A stretch of DNA of 64,000 nucleotides, from positions 84,801,293 to 84,865,292 of the forward strand of contig OX328124.1 in assembly GCA_946811695.1 (NCBI GenBank). The letters are read 5' to 3'. Position 1 is the first letter of the stretch; the number at the start of each line of letters is the position of its first letter. The DNA is from Gonocerus acuteangulatus (Eukaryota; Arthropoda; Insecta; Hemiptera; Coreidae). The notes under the pieces are model-generated. The model saw nothing but the letters and a program-made list of their open reading frames with translations, had not been told where the DNA came from and ran no database searches. A program made the position numbers and the translations under genes. Positions 21,379-31,772 of the stretch are shown one piece after another.

Positions 21379-21386
<8 letters not shown>
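19675..21386. mobile_element. Giant foldback element, arms ~770-800 bp, 142-bp spacer
   Basis: The element starts TATACAGGGTGTCCCGTAAA and ends with its inverse TTTACGGGACAGCCTGTATA. The left arm (19675-20444) and right arm (20587-21386) are reverse complements along their length with scattered differences. Matching blocks include TTCCCGAATTCTCGTCC, AACGTAAAAATGAATGAATG, GATCTGAGATTTCCGGG, CATGGATCTGTGAAAAG, AGGCGGCCATTAAGGAACCC and CATTTGAACACATTTTTACA. The spacer is unique. There is no coding frame. A single-arm copy lies at 23115-23433. The terminal ACAGGGTGTCC is shared with the MITE at 49592. A transcript across it would form long double-stranded RNA. Confidence 0.92.
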
Positions 21387-21446
<60 letters not shown>

Positions 21447-21463
21447 AGAGAGAGAGAGAGAGA
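21387..21463. repeat. (TA)n followed by (GA)n
   Basis: A TA tract abuts the foldback end and passes into an AGAGAGAG run. The TA tract most likely belonged to the family B copy whose 3' end follows. Confidence 0.85.
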
Positions 21464-21594
21464 GAAATTTTAACTAGGGTCATTTTTGGTGTCTTTATCG
21501 ATCCTACCGATCGATAAAGATTCCAAGAAATTTTTCAAAAATTCCGTCATGAGTGCAACCTCAATAGCTACTTTCCTTCGGAGGAAAGTGCTAA
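21455..21594 (+). mobile_element. Family B 3' end fragment
   Basis: It matches the 3' part of the family B copies: GATTCCAAGAAATTTTTC, TTCCGTCATGAGTGCAACCT, then the terminal hairpin ACTTTCCTTCGGAGGAAAGT (21570-21589) followed by GCTAA. This gives an independent definition of the family B 3' terminus. Confidence 0.8.
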
Positions 21595-22029
21595 AAACAT
21601 GAAGGTGACCTTACCAAATATTAATTTATCCTTTATTTGAAAAAACAACAACATAACATTATAATAATCATCTAATATACAACATTACAAAACCTATAAG
21701 TTTTCTAATAATTTTTACGCAAAGAATATAGCATTTAATTGTTAATAATATAAATTAATTTTATAAGTACTGTTGCTTGTTGTTGATTTTCAATGAATAT
21801 CTAAGATATAGATTATGACTATGATATTGATGTCTTCTACTTGCCTATAGCAACCCTATTTTAGCCGCAATTGTTGAAAAAATAAAACATTTATGTGTGT
21901 TTCATTACTTTTGAAACCAGCACTTAGGATAGCCCTTATGACTATGTAATTCCGCTTAAAATAACAAAGACCTAAATAAATAAAGCCTTGTTTTCCAACC
22001 GCAATAAAATTGTTTTTATTTTTTATTTA
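21595..22029. other. No gene seen
   Basis: AT-rich spacer between two convergent family B 3' ends. Confidence 0.5.
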
Positions 22030-22150
22030 TTAGCACTTTCCTCCGAAGGAAAGTAGCTATTGAGGTTGGACTCATGACGGAATTTTTGAAAAATTTCTTC
22101 AAATCTTTATCGATCCTACCTAGTAGACACCGAAAATGACCCCCGTTAAA

Positions 22151-22208
<58 letters not shown>

Positions 22209-23083
22209 CTGTTAACACGATAGCGGCCAGAGTTTTTGTTTTTTCGCCACGAAACTTGGTATATAGCATTCAATTAGCAAACGATTGAACGAGTTCGTTA
22301 ACCACCAAAATCGGTCCACCGGAAGGGGGGGTTTACCCCGAACCCAAAACACTAATTTGACCATTTCAGCCGTAATATTTGTTATATTTCAACGAAACTT
22401 GGTATTCGTAGTGGTAATATAGAGAAAAAAGTGAGATATAAAAATGAACTAAATCGGTTCATAAGGAGGGGGGGTTTACTCCGGACTGACATTACCAATT
22501 CGCCACTACCAACCGTGATTTTTGGTATATTTCGACGAAACTCGGTATTCGTAGTGGTAATCTACAGGTAAATATGTGATGTAAAAATAAACTAAATCGG
22601 TTCATTAGGAGGGGGGGGGGTTACTCCGGACCCAAATTACTAATATACTCATACTGGTCGTAATTTCTGCTGGGTGAACGTGGGTAACTCATGGGAAAGA
22701 AGTGTTATAAAAATGAGCTGAATCGGTCAATCGGAAAGGGGGGTTTACTTTGTAATATATTTCAATAGAAAAGCCAGCCAGACATAGGTCCACAAAGGCG
22801 CCGCAAGGAGCGCTAGAGGGACTGTATCCGGTTCCTGCGTTAGATCAAAATACGATAATATGAGGTTTTTGGTATTTATTACGTAGTGTAGTAGGTACCA
22901 TGTGTAAACATAACTCTGGAAGCAAATTAATAATTTATCAGTTACTGATTACAAAATTAAAAGAGAACTATTCAAGTTTTTATTTTATTTATGTAGGATA
23001 TTTTAAGCAAATTGTTCTGGAAAGCAGTCTACACTACCCAAATTCTGAGGAAAGTGCTTAGTTATGCAGCTCCTGCGTGACGG
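22030..23083 (-). mobile_element. Helitron/Helentron-like family B, copy 1
   Basis: On the minus strand it begins TCCGTCACGCAGGAGCTGC, with ACTAAGCACTTTCCTC about 23 nt in, and ends with a hairpin TACTTTCCTTCGGAGGAAAG followed by TGCTAA. The motif near the 5' end and the 3' hairpin arm are inverted copies of each other (subterminal inverted repeat). The interior has ~142-bp tandem units (for example starting at about 22402 and 22544) and a (TA)n tract at 22155-22204. No Rep/helicase gene is present, so it is non-autonomous. Confidence 0.7.
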
Positions 23084-23114
23084 ACTTTTTATTTTGTATC
23101 TACCCATGTGAGTC

Positions 23115-23433
23115 ATTGGCAGGAAATTTAGAATCTTTTTGTAAGATATACATACTTACATTCATTCATTTTTACGTTTACTCTCAACTAGTCTTATTGT
23201 AAATTTACTCAGCTTTCGATTGGTTTCACACCCATTTTAGTAGTACCACCTGGGACGGAGCTACAACGATTATTCTTCAAAAAAGTACGTTTGTCTCGAA
23301 AAAACAATAAAACGACGTTTTCTCCCTTATGGGCGAGAATTCGGGAAATCGTCATAGATCATTTTTTGTTCCCCTAAGGGTCCTCTATCACCCCTCTCAA
23401 TATGACTAGACATTTACGGGACACCCTGTATAT
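23115..23433 (-). mobile_element. Truncated single-arm copy of the foldback family
   Basis: It matches the right arm of the 19675-21386 element from GGAAATTTAGAAT through AACGTTTTCTCCCTT-like blocks to GGGACACCCTGTATA, but with no opposite arm. It keeps the terminal sequence in a less mutated form (ACACCCTGTA) than the foldback right end (ACAGCCTGTA). Confidence 0.85.
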
Positions 23434-23732
23434 TTCTAGTGAGCTCGAAATTAAAAACGGTTTAAAATAATGTAACACGTTAAGGTTGACTAGAGCTGCT
23501 CTAAGCCATTGATTTTCTCCCCCAACTAAAGTATAGTTAACTTAACTATCAGCATATTTAACAATCAGTTATGTTAGTTGAATGTCTTCAATGGGGACTC
23601 GTATTTTTCATTGATGATTCGGATTCTACACCACTTGATACTAAAATATTGTTTGGAAAAACTTTCTATACATAACGCAGTAAACGTACGAAAAGGATAA
23701 TTCGCAATTGTCCAAACCGAGATCAAACTAGA

Positions 23733-23782
<50 letters not shown>

Positions 23783-24960
23783 TTATGGGTGGGAGGGGAA
23801 TTAAATTCGTCATTTTACGAGGAATTTATAATAAATCCATTCTGAGTATTAATGACGTAAAAGAGTATTGTATGTTATTGGGTTTGTAAAATAAATATTA
23901 CAATTTACTAAATGGGATGAATAAGTGGTAAATGATTTCTGTGAAAGTCTCAAACCATCTCCAAAAGGACTTATCAAACTGATTGCTTAATAAGTTAAAT
24001 TTTAGTAAACCCAATCTAAATTGAAAGTATTCTTAAATATAAAATTATTCCTAAGGGACATTAGTCCTACAAAGAGAATGAACAATTATTTCATTACCAT
24101 GTTCTGGCTTGTAATTTGCATGCGTTATCACGGCTCTTCCAAACTTATTGAGATAACATGTCGCTTAAATGGTTTGTATATTATAGATTGTCATCTAAAG
24201 GAATGGGTCCACTAGAGCGGAAGATAAGCGCCGGATGAGGCAATCGGAGCGATTGGTTAAGGTGGGTTCATCCACTGAAGCGTGGCAAAACCTCTCTCTG
24301 CTCCAACAACCTCCTCTTTTACTGTGCAAACGCCATCTTTCATATAGGGGCACTCTTTAATAGTTATTACTTCATCTATTAGACTAGTATAATATACAAA
24401 ATATAAATATTAACGTTTGAGCAAAATGTATTAATAACACAGATGTACCATCGTCCATGCTTCGTTCTATGGGTAATTCAACCTTAATCCCCAGAAATTA
24501 CTTAATGCCCCTCTCGTGAATGACGCAATAATTCTCAGATTCCTGCGTCAGTCATTTAGTCCCCTCCCTATCCAGCATCAAGCTTATTTTTTTCTCTCCA
24601 GCAACACTATTTTACCCCCTTAAACTCCCCCCAATCCAACACTATTTTAGAAGACAGTCGCCCAGAGATCTTCTGAGGTGGCTTTCTTTTCCTACGCGTG
24701 GAACCTTGTTTTTTGTTCGCCTTTCTGTCTTTTAGACAGAGCAGGGAGCATGAGTGGGAATCTTTCACGTTATCTGAACTTACTTCTAACGTTAAGGAGG
24801 GTGATGTTGGGAGCCCTTGATCCAGGGTTCCACGTAATCTATCGTATTACAAAATTTATTAATGTACAGAATGTAACACTTAATAAAGAAATTATGAATG
24901 AAAAAATGTATACAGACGAAAGTTATATCAAAAGGAGAAGGAGATAGAAAATAGATAGCT
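23434..24960. other. No gene seen; poly-A tract and one weak inverted pair
   Basis: A run of about 45 A lies at 23734-23778 and makes a poly-Phe frame on the minus strand that is not a gene. At 24695-24838 ACGCGTGGAACCTTG and CCAGGGTTCCACGT form an inverted pair that might mark a ~145-bp MITE, but no target duplication was confirmed. Confidence 0.45.
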
Positions 24961-24962
24961 GG

Positions 24963-24963
24963 G

Positions 24964-25021
<58 letters not shown>

Positions 25022-25039
25022 TTATATATATATTCAGAT

Positions 25040-25073
<34 letters not shown>

Positions 25074-25075
25074 TT
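24963..25075. repeat. (TA)n followed by (GA)n
   Basis: A long TA tract with minor interruptions passes into AGAGAGAG. It has the same TA-then-GA order as at 21387-21463. Confidence 0.9.
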
Positions 25076-25354
25076 TAATTTTCTGGTAAAGTTAATAAAT
25101 AGACTTATGCATGCACGTGTTAGTTCCAATTAAATGACATAATAATTTCTATACTTTCTGAGGATTATTAAACAAAGTTTGGTTGAACTTTTGTTATTTA
25201 TACTTAATAATTTAATTTGGTGTAGTTCTTTTACATAAACTTGGAATTACATTAATGGCTAAAACGTCAAGTAACTTCCCTGAATTTGCTTAAAATAACC
25301 TACATAAATTAAAACAAATGTGAATAGTATTAACATTTTATTTATTTATTTAAA
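25076..25354. other. No feature recognised
   Basis: AT-rich spacer. Confidence 0.5.
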
Positions 25355-25545
25355 TTTTAACATCCATTATTATTAACTAAGAATTTTAGGGCGGGTTACC
25401 ACCCTTTTATAGCTAGGATAGGGCTGATTACTTTTCTTTTTTTTTAAAGAAGAGCCCCTAACCCTAGTAGGAATTGAACCCACGACACTTGGCCGGAATG
25501 TTAAGTGCTCACGCCGTAAAACTCGCGGCACAGATGTTGTGCACA
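25355..25545 (-). mobile_element. tRNA-Ser-like SINE (SINE2), diverged copy
   Basis: The minus strand carries a tRNA-like head (GTGAGCACTTAACATTCCGG, then GTCGTGGGTTCAATTCCTAC as B box). The body runs through AGGGGCTCTTC, CCCTATCCTAGCTATAAAAG and GTGGTAACCCGCCCTAAAAT. It aligns end to end with 51520-51714. Confidence 0.75.
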
Positions 25546-25862
25546 AACTATTATTAAATATTTTACAGTTTTATATTTTTGTTAAATTCCTTTATTTTGT
25601 TGTTACAGGTGAGTGTAACCCTTTACTTTACAGACTGGTAAGTCTATCAGATAAAAACGAAATTACTACTTAGACATAAGGTCTATTTATATTATATTCG
25701 TAACTTTTTCTTATTTGTTTAATTTTTCTGCATCAACACGGCAGGGTCATTAAAAGTCCGATATTTTATATTATATGTCTTATATGTAGACATATAATAT
25801 TTTTTCTAAAATCTCTTTTTTTTTTAAGATATTTTTTCTAAAAAAAAAACAAAAAACACCAC
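25546..25862. other. No gene seen; contains a juxtaposed 3'/5' splice-site sequence
   Basis: The candidate recursive splice site at 25608/25609 is listed separately. An inverted ATATTATATGTC/GACATATAATAT pair lies near 25770-25802. The rest is AT-rich. Confidence 0.4.
25590..25643 (+). promoter_or_regulatory. Candidate recursive splice site (ratchet point) and possible 4-nt micro-exon
   Basis: TTTATTTTGTTGTTACAG ends at 25608 and is followed at once by GTGAGTGT, a zero-length exon arrangement as used for recursive splicing of long insect introns. A second pair, CTTTACTTTACAG at 25621-25633 and GTAAGT at 25638-25643, would bracket only ACTG. Plus-strand transcription of the region is not established. 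Confidence 0.25.
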
Positions 25863-25905
25863 CCCATAGTGGGAATCGAACCCGTGACCATTGGCACTCA
25901 ATTAT
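25863..25905 (-). mobile_element. SINE2 B-box fragment
   Basis: CCATAGTGGGAATCGAACCC and GTGACCATTGGCAC match the B-box part of SINE2 in the same orientation as the copy at 25355-25545. Confidence 0.55.
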
Positions 25906-27020
25906 TAATTGTTATTTAATTTTATCTGGAGTAAACCACAACTCTTAATGGATATTTTTTACTGCAAGGAAGTACAAATAACGCCCAGTATGATTAAATT
26001 ATTAATTTGGGTCCGGAATAGACCCCCACCCTCACTTTGTTGGTTAATAATGGTTCGTGGTGAAAAATACTGTGGCACCTATATATTTTTTGCGTTTTTC
26101 CGTTAGTGGGGTTTGTTAATTTCAGAAGTGGAAAACAATTCGTCTTCCCAAAAAACTTCTTTATTATGAACAAGGCCATTCAACACATATGTGCCATCAT
26201 CTGGTGCAAATAACAAAATAGAACTTGATATAATATTATTAAACATTTTACATTTTAGGAGTGACAGTATATAATTGAAAAATTTATAATTAAGGGTGAC
26301 AGTTTATAAGTAAAAATGTATAAACTTATGCTGTTTGGGTAAATACATTTAGAAACTAAACATAACTTTAATTCTAATAAAATCATAACTCCCTAATTTT
26401 AGTTATACACTGTCACCCGAAGAACCCATTGTATTATTATGTATAGTTTTTTTTATTGATTTTGTTGATAGTGTAAATCCTTTGTGTATTTAGTAGCAAC
26501 CACTATCGTTTCTACCCAGATCCACATCTCGGTTCTTCATTTGATCAATTAGTTTTATTCGGTTTTATGTAAATAGTACTTTCCAAAGTAAGACCTTTAT
26601 TTATTTTATTATTTAACATATTTGTTATTCTGAGTAAAGGGTTAGACGAGACTTAACGATCATATCGACAATGTAATACTTACATTTGGAGAAGCTGAAT
26701 GGTAAAATATCCATAATCCGTTATCCCCTAAAAACATTTAAACTTTTATATTAAAGATGAATCGGATTTGAATGATTAAGGCCGTATTTGAGGCCCTGAA
26801 TAATGAAGGATACGTGAAATTATGTAAAATAGCGACGCAATTCCTCTTTCACCAAAGGAGCAGAATGTATTAGTGCGTATAGACAGAAAATTACATGAAA
26901 TGCATCGTTAGGGCTCAGCTGCTTTTATTGAAATTTCTCCACATGAATTTAGGAGTTTAGGAATTGGGAAATCTACATTTCAAGTCAGAGTAAAACAATT
27001 TCACTGGTTTTTGTTTAATA
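25906..27020. other. No gene seen
   Basis: AT-rich. GAGTGACAGTATATAATTG, GGGTGACAGTTTATAAG and ACTGTCACCC between 26270 and 26420 form weak direct and inverted similarities without clear ends. Confidence 0.45.
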
Positions 27021-27029
27021 TCTGCTAGT

Positions 27030-27059
27030 TGGCGCTAATGGCCAAGTTGTAGATGCGCC

Positions 27060-27127
<68 letters not shown>
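27030..27127 (+). mobile_element. Extremely 5'-truncated SINE1 with perfect target duplication
   Basis: Only the last ~31 nt of SINE1 (GGCGCTAATGGCCAAGTTGT, AGATGCGCCG) plus a ~67-nt A tract are present. TCTGCTAGT stands on both sides (27021-27029 and 27128-27136). The intact duplication and long uninterrupted poly-A suggest a recent target-primed insertion. Confidence 0.9.
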
Positions 27128-27131
<4 letters not shown>

Positions 27132-27136
27132 CTAGT

Positions 27137-27858
27137 ATGAGAAAGTCATATAGAAAATCTCATCGTGAAATGAATAAATGTTCTTTGAATATATGAAATT
27201 TATGTCAGGTATCTGTTTAAGCTTACTTCACGTAATATAGCAACAGAACAGAAAGAGGTTGCTTTATTCTTAATTTAAAGTGGCAAAAAGTGTGGAGGAG
27301 GATGAGAGTCCGCCAAATTATATTGAACATATTTGTGGGATGAACTTGTCACTAGTGGCGCATCAATATGGGGTGCTATTTGGAATTTTTAGGCCAATAT
27401 TTCTCAGATATTTCTCCTAGATTCAGGCTTTATAAGTGATGAATAAATGTCATTCTACAAACATGAAGCCATATAAGTACCTATTTCTATTTGATTGTCT
27501 TTTATTTTTTCCAATAAAATTAAACAACTTATTTATTAATGGAGTAGAAATGCCTCAAAGAAATAACAACTAGCAAACTTACAAGCTGATATGAGAATTA
27601 TGATAATGCTGTTTCGATACAAAGAGCGTCTATTGAACTTCATCATCGAAGGAGAGGGTTAGCTGAATCATTCAACAAGGAAATATTTCAGGTTCAACAG
27701 TTCACCATTCTCTGGGAAACCTAAAACTCCAGCTCTTCTCATCTCTGTTCCAAACCAAACCATGTTTTGTATTATTTCAATATCACTTCGTCCATGAACA
27801 AGCGAAATTATTTCCGAACCAGTGACCTAGGACAACCAGACATTGACTTTGTGTCAGA

Positions 27859-27907
<49 letters not shown>

Positions 27908-28789
27908 AGTCCTAGCTACAGAAGAAACACTTCAAAGATGGCTAGCCTTCTTTGAAGAGAGAGATTGTTTATATAATGCAAGAATGTTGTGTTGATGGGG
28001 GAATTTTAGGATGTTCTGTGGCTTCCATCGGAAAGCTGTTGATGTTTCTAAGTTTATGAATGTATAATGGCTGGTTTGGAGGGGTAGGAGGAGGTACGTG
28101 TTTTTTTGGGGTGGGTTTGGCATTTTCCTCTTCGTCGAGTAATTAACTCCACTCCCTTTCCTCTTTCTCCTAACCCTTTCATCCTGAGGATCCTCCTTTG
28201 ATTAAGGACGTTCGTTATCCTTTGCCAAAATAGAAAAGTCCTTTTCTACTTGTTTGAAAAATTCGTTCATGTTTCATTTTTCTTCAAGATTCCAAAGCTA
28301 GGTTAACAATTAGTTAGCTATTGTCTTTAAGAACGATGTAAAATTAAAATAGAAGATACAAATAAAAAGAGATTACGAAAGCTTTATTTATAATAAATAA
28401 ATGATAAACGGTTCTGCCCAAATGAATTGGTTTGAACACAGCCTGCTAATCATTCTTTCGAAAATTACTTTTATTAATGTTTGAAATATTTGTTGTTCTT
28501 TCTAAATTTCGAGAAAAGAAACGTGAAAATGGTGGGATTTTTTTTTGGAAGGGGGATTTTTATTTAATTAATTTTGTCAAATGATTCTCCCTTAAATTTG
28601 ATAGCTGAGAATCCACAGGGAATCAATGGGAATAGATTCTGTGACAGCAGCAATTTGTTCATATGCTCTTGGTGCTTCAAGGAAGTCTTAAATGGATTTT
28701 TGAATCGTTTCAGTTCACCCGAACCATTGCCTGCTGTGTGTCTCTTTTTTGTGCTTTAAAAAATGGAACATAATCACACGTAGGTAAGA
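27137..28789. other. No gene seen; (TA)n at 27866-27905
   Basis: AT-rich with a TA tract. Short frames at 27932-28123 and 28574-28759 have no recognisable motif. The segment 27300-27340 (NYIEHICGMN in one frame) faintly recalls the LNPIEHLWDEL ending of Tc1-type transposases but is too short to call. Confidence 0.45.
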
Positions 28790-29480
28790 TTTTTTTTTTT
28801 TCAATGCCATAATGTTGCTGAAGCAGGTCGTAGGATTGAGGGATTTTACGGGCATGATGCCGTAAAAGCACACTTTTTGCAAAAATGGTTTACGCGATTC
28901 CGCGAGGGACATGTTAATGTCGAATGTAGACACCGACGAAATTACAGTTTTGGTAGACACAAGCCTACACCTGAGAGTAGAGTATATTTTAATTGTCATC
29001 GGCGTGTCACATACGCCACATAGTGTGCATACACATCTAAGAGACAATGGCTACGCAAGGAGAGCAGACATGTGGGTAATACACAACCTTAACGACTGGA
29101 ACCTAAAGCTGCAAGCGCATAGATGCATGGGATCAAGTTCTTTTTAAAAATAAAAACTAACCACCGTTTTTGAAAACGGTGATTATTGGGATAAAAAATG
29201 GATAGCGTAAACGCAGTACTTGGTTGAGACGTAAAGGGGGATATTTTCTCCCGGGCATTCCCGAAATAATCACTTTACCCAAAAAAGGCAGTACCATTAA
29301 ATACTAAAAGCAACTTGCCCGTTCGGAGAAACTATCATACAGAATCTCCCGGAATTGGTTAATAGACGAAGTTTTCTGCATGACTATGCTAGGCCAAAAA
29401 CGTTATTACGTAATTGTAACAACAACGGGAAACTTGTTGGACTGCCTGGGCTGTTTATTTACATCCTCCTGAAGTCCTAA
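28790..29480 (+). pseudogene. Decayed mariner transposase (second, distinct mariner)
   Basis: One frame at 28822-28950 reads AGRRIEGFYGHDAVKAHFLQ, KWFTRFREGHVNVECRHRR, which fits the mariner N-terminal helix-turn-helix (AA.KI...YG..AV....Q.WF.RFR.GD). A shifted frame gives SHTPHSVHTHLRDNGYARRA followed by DMWVIHNLNDWN, matching HLH..G...K...WVPHELTE. Further on, FLHDYARPK (about 29366-29392) corresponds to the LHDNARPH catalytic motif with the residue after Asp changed. Several frameshifts and stops separate these blocks. TIRs were not located. It differs from the 17.4-kb mariner, so at least two lineages are present. Confidence 0.7.
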
Positions 29481-30172
29481 CCGTGCACTAGACCAAGGTT
29501 GGCAATTAAGTAACCATTGTAGAGTGTCCCTATTATATATTATGTACTATTCATCAAAATTGGACAGATTTTACTGTACTTACGATACGGGAAAATATAT
29601 AAAAATGTGCATATACCACTTTAAAAACTAGACTATCTTCGGCTGATCTAATGAATGCTAGGAATCCAAGTCATATAGCAGGGTTCCTTTCATTATGTCA
29701 GATCAGGTTAGGTAACTTCCTGTATGATTGTTGGAATACAAGTCCTGAGAAGTGTGAGATCATACTTTCTGTTATTCGAATACTAATGAACTACTAGATA
29801 CTAATGAATTATTAGATACTCACAGTCTACAAATAATATGCTTAACTGTTTCTTTGAGAATGATATTTTACCTATCCTGAAGTAGACTTGGATTATAGAC
29901 TTTGTTTCCCCCCTGAAGTGAACTTTATATGAGGAATTGTGATTAATTCACTGGTATTTTCTCTTGGTACTTTCGGTATTATATTACAGTCCCACATTAG
30001 AGTCTATAGAGTACTCGACGTCTTAACCAAGATTTCTTTCATTAGAGTTGGATTAAACTAAACTCGAATTAAGTAACTTCCCCAGTCATTCGAAGCAAAT
30101 GAAACGTAGTGATAAAAGAGCAAGAGACGTTGATCCTCCACGGTACTAGGAACTTCTGAGAGCGTAGGAGAA
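29481..30172. other. No gene seen
   Basis: AT-rich spacer. ACTAATGAAC/TTAGATACT words repeat locally at 29780-29820. Confidence 0.5.
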
Positions 30173-30232
30173 CTTTGTGAAAGACAAATTCGTGGAGCTG
30201 AAAGAGCCTCCAGCCACAATCAGCCACTTCCA
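30173..30232 (+). repeat. Dispersed ~60-bp repeat, copy 2
   Basis: This is the partner of 16963-17023. It is followed by a CT-rich stretch (CCTCCTTCTCTCTCTCCAT). The minus-strand frame at 30069-30323 covers it but shows no domain. Confidence 0.65.
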
Positions 30233-30442
30233 CGGCATTACTAAGCGCTTGGCACTTTCTAACCCTCCTTCTCTCTCTCCATCCCTCCATTTTCTCCTCC
30301 ACGCATAAAAGCTCCGTTCTCACAGGAATTTCTCCTTATCAGTGCTTTGTTCTTAAAGATTTGGATTTCCTTCCATTGCAGCTGTTCTTCGGTTTTTGGG
30401 CTGCTTCAGCCGGGCTCTTTTTAACCTCACTCACCTACTTTT

Positions 30443-31772
30443 TTAGCACTTTCCTCCGAAGGAAAGTAGCTATTGAGGTTGGACTCATGACGGAATTTTT
30501 TTGAAAAATTTCTTCAAATCTTTATCGATCCTACCTAGTAGACACCGAAAATGACCCCCGTTAAAATTTATATATATGTGTCTGTTAACACGATAGCGGC
30601 CAGAGTTTTTGTTTTTTCGTCACGAAACTTGGTATATAGCATTCAATTAGCAAACGATTAAATGAGTTCGTTAACCACCAAAGTCGGTCCACCGGAAGGG
30701 GGGGTTTACCCCGAACCCAAAACACTTATTTGACTATGTCAGCCGTAATATTTGTTATATTTCAACGAAACTTGGTATTCGTAGTGGTAATATAGAGAGA
30801 AAAGTGAGATATAAAAATGAACTAAATCGGTTCATTAGAAGGGGGGGTTTACTACGGCCCCACAATACCAATTCGCCACTACCAGCCGTGATTTTTGGTA
30901 TATTTCGACGAAACTCGGTATTCGTAGTGCTAATCCACAGGTAAATATGTGTTGTAAAAATAAACGAAATCGGTTCATTAGGAGGGGGGGTTTACTCCGG
31001 ACCCACAATACCAATTCGCCACTACCAGCCGTGATTTTTGGTATATTTCGACGAAACTCGGTATTCGTAGTGGTAATCCACAGGTAAATATGTGTTGTAA
31101 AAATAAACTAAATCGGTTCATTAGGAGGGGGGGGGTTTACTCCGGACCCACAATACCAATTCGCCACTACCAGCCGTGATTTTTGGCATATTTCGACAAA
31201 ACTCGGTATTCGTAGTGGTAATCTACAGGTATATATGTGTTGTAAAAATAAACTAAATCGGTTCATTAGAATGGGGGGGGGGGGGGTTACTCCGGACCCA
31301 AATTCCTAATATACTCATACCAGTCGTAATTTCTGCTGTATTGTAACGAAACGCGGTATACGTCGTGGGTAACTCATGAGAAAGAAGTGTTGTAAAAATG
31401 AGCTGAATCGGTCAATCGGAAAGCGGGGGTTTAATTTGTAATATATTTGAATAGAAAAGCCGGCAGACGTAGGTTCACAAAGCCGCCGCAAGGAGCACTT
31501 TCTACCACTAGAGTGACTGTATCCTGTTCCTCCGTTAGATCAAATTACGATAATTTGAGGATTTTTGTATTTATTAAGTAATGTAGTAGGTACCATGTGT
31601 AAACATAACTCTGGATGCAAATTAATAATTGATCAGTTACTCATTACAAAATGAGAACTATTCACGTTTTTTTTATTTATGTAGGATATTTTAAGCAAAT
31701 TGTTCTGGAAAGCAGTCTACACTACCCAAATTCTGAGGAAAGTGCTTAGTTATGCAGCTCCTGCGTGACGGA
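30443..31772 (-). mobile_element. Helitron/Helentron-like family B, copy 2 (best preserved)
   Basis: It has the same ends as copy 1: minus-strand 5' TCCGTCACGCAGGAGCTGC with ACTAAGCACTTTCCTC, and 3' hairpin ACTTTCCTTCGGAGGAAAGT followed by GCTAA. Between about 30776 and 31350 there are four tandem units of 142-145 bp, each containing GGTATTCGTAGTGGTAAT, CTAAATCGGTTCATTAGGA, a run of G, TTTACTCCGGACCCA and TTGGTATATTTCGACGAAAC. The G runs differ in length between units. The TA tract is very short here (TATATATA), unlike copy 1. No protein is encoded. Confidence 0.75.

Noticed and set aside
24216..24330. GGGTCCACTAGAGCGG / GGGTTCATCCACTGAAGCG as element ends
   Set aside because: The two words are in direct rather than inverted orientation and no partner end was found.
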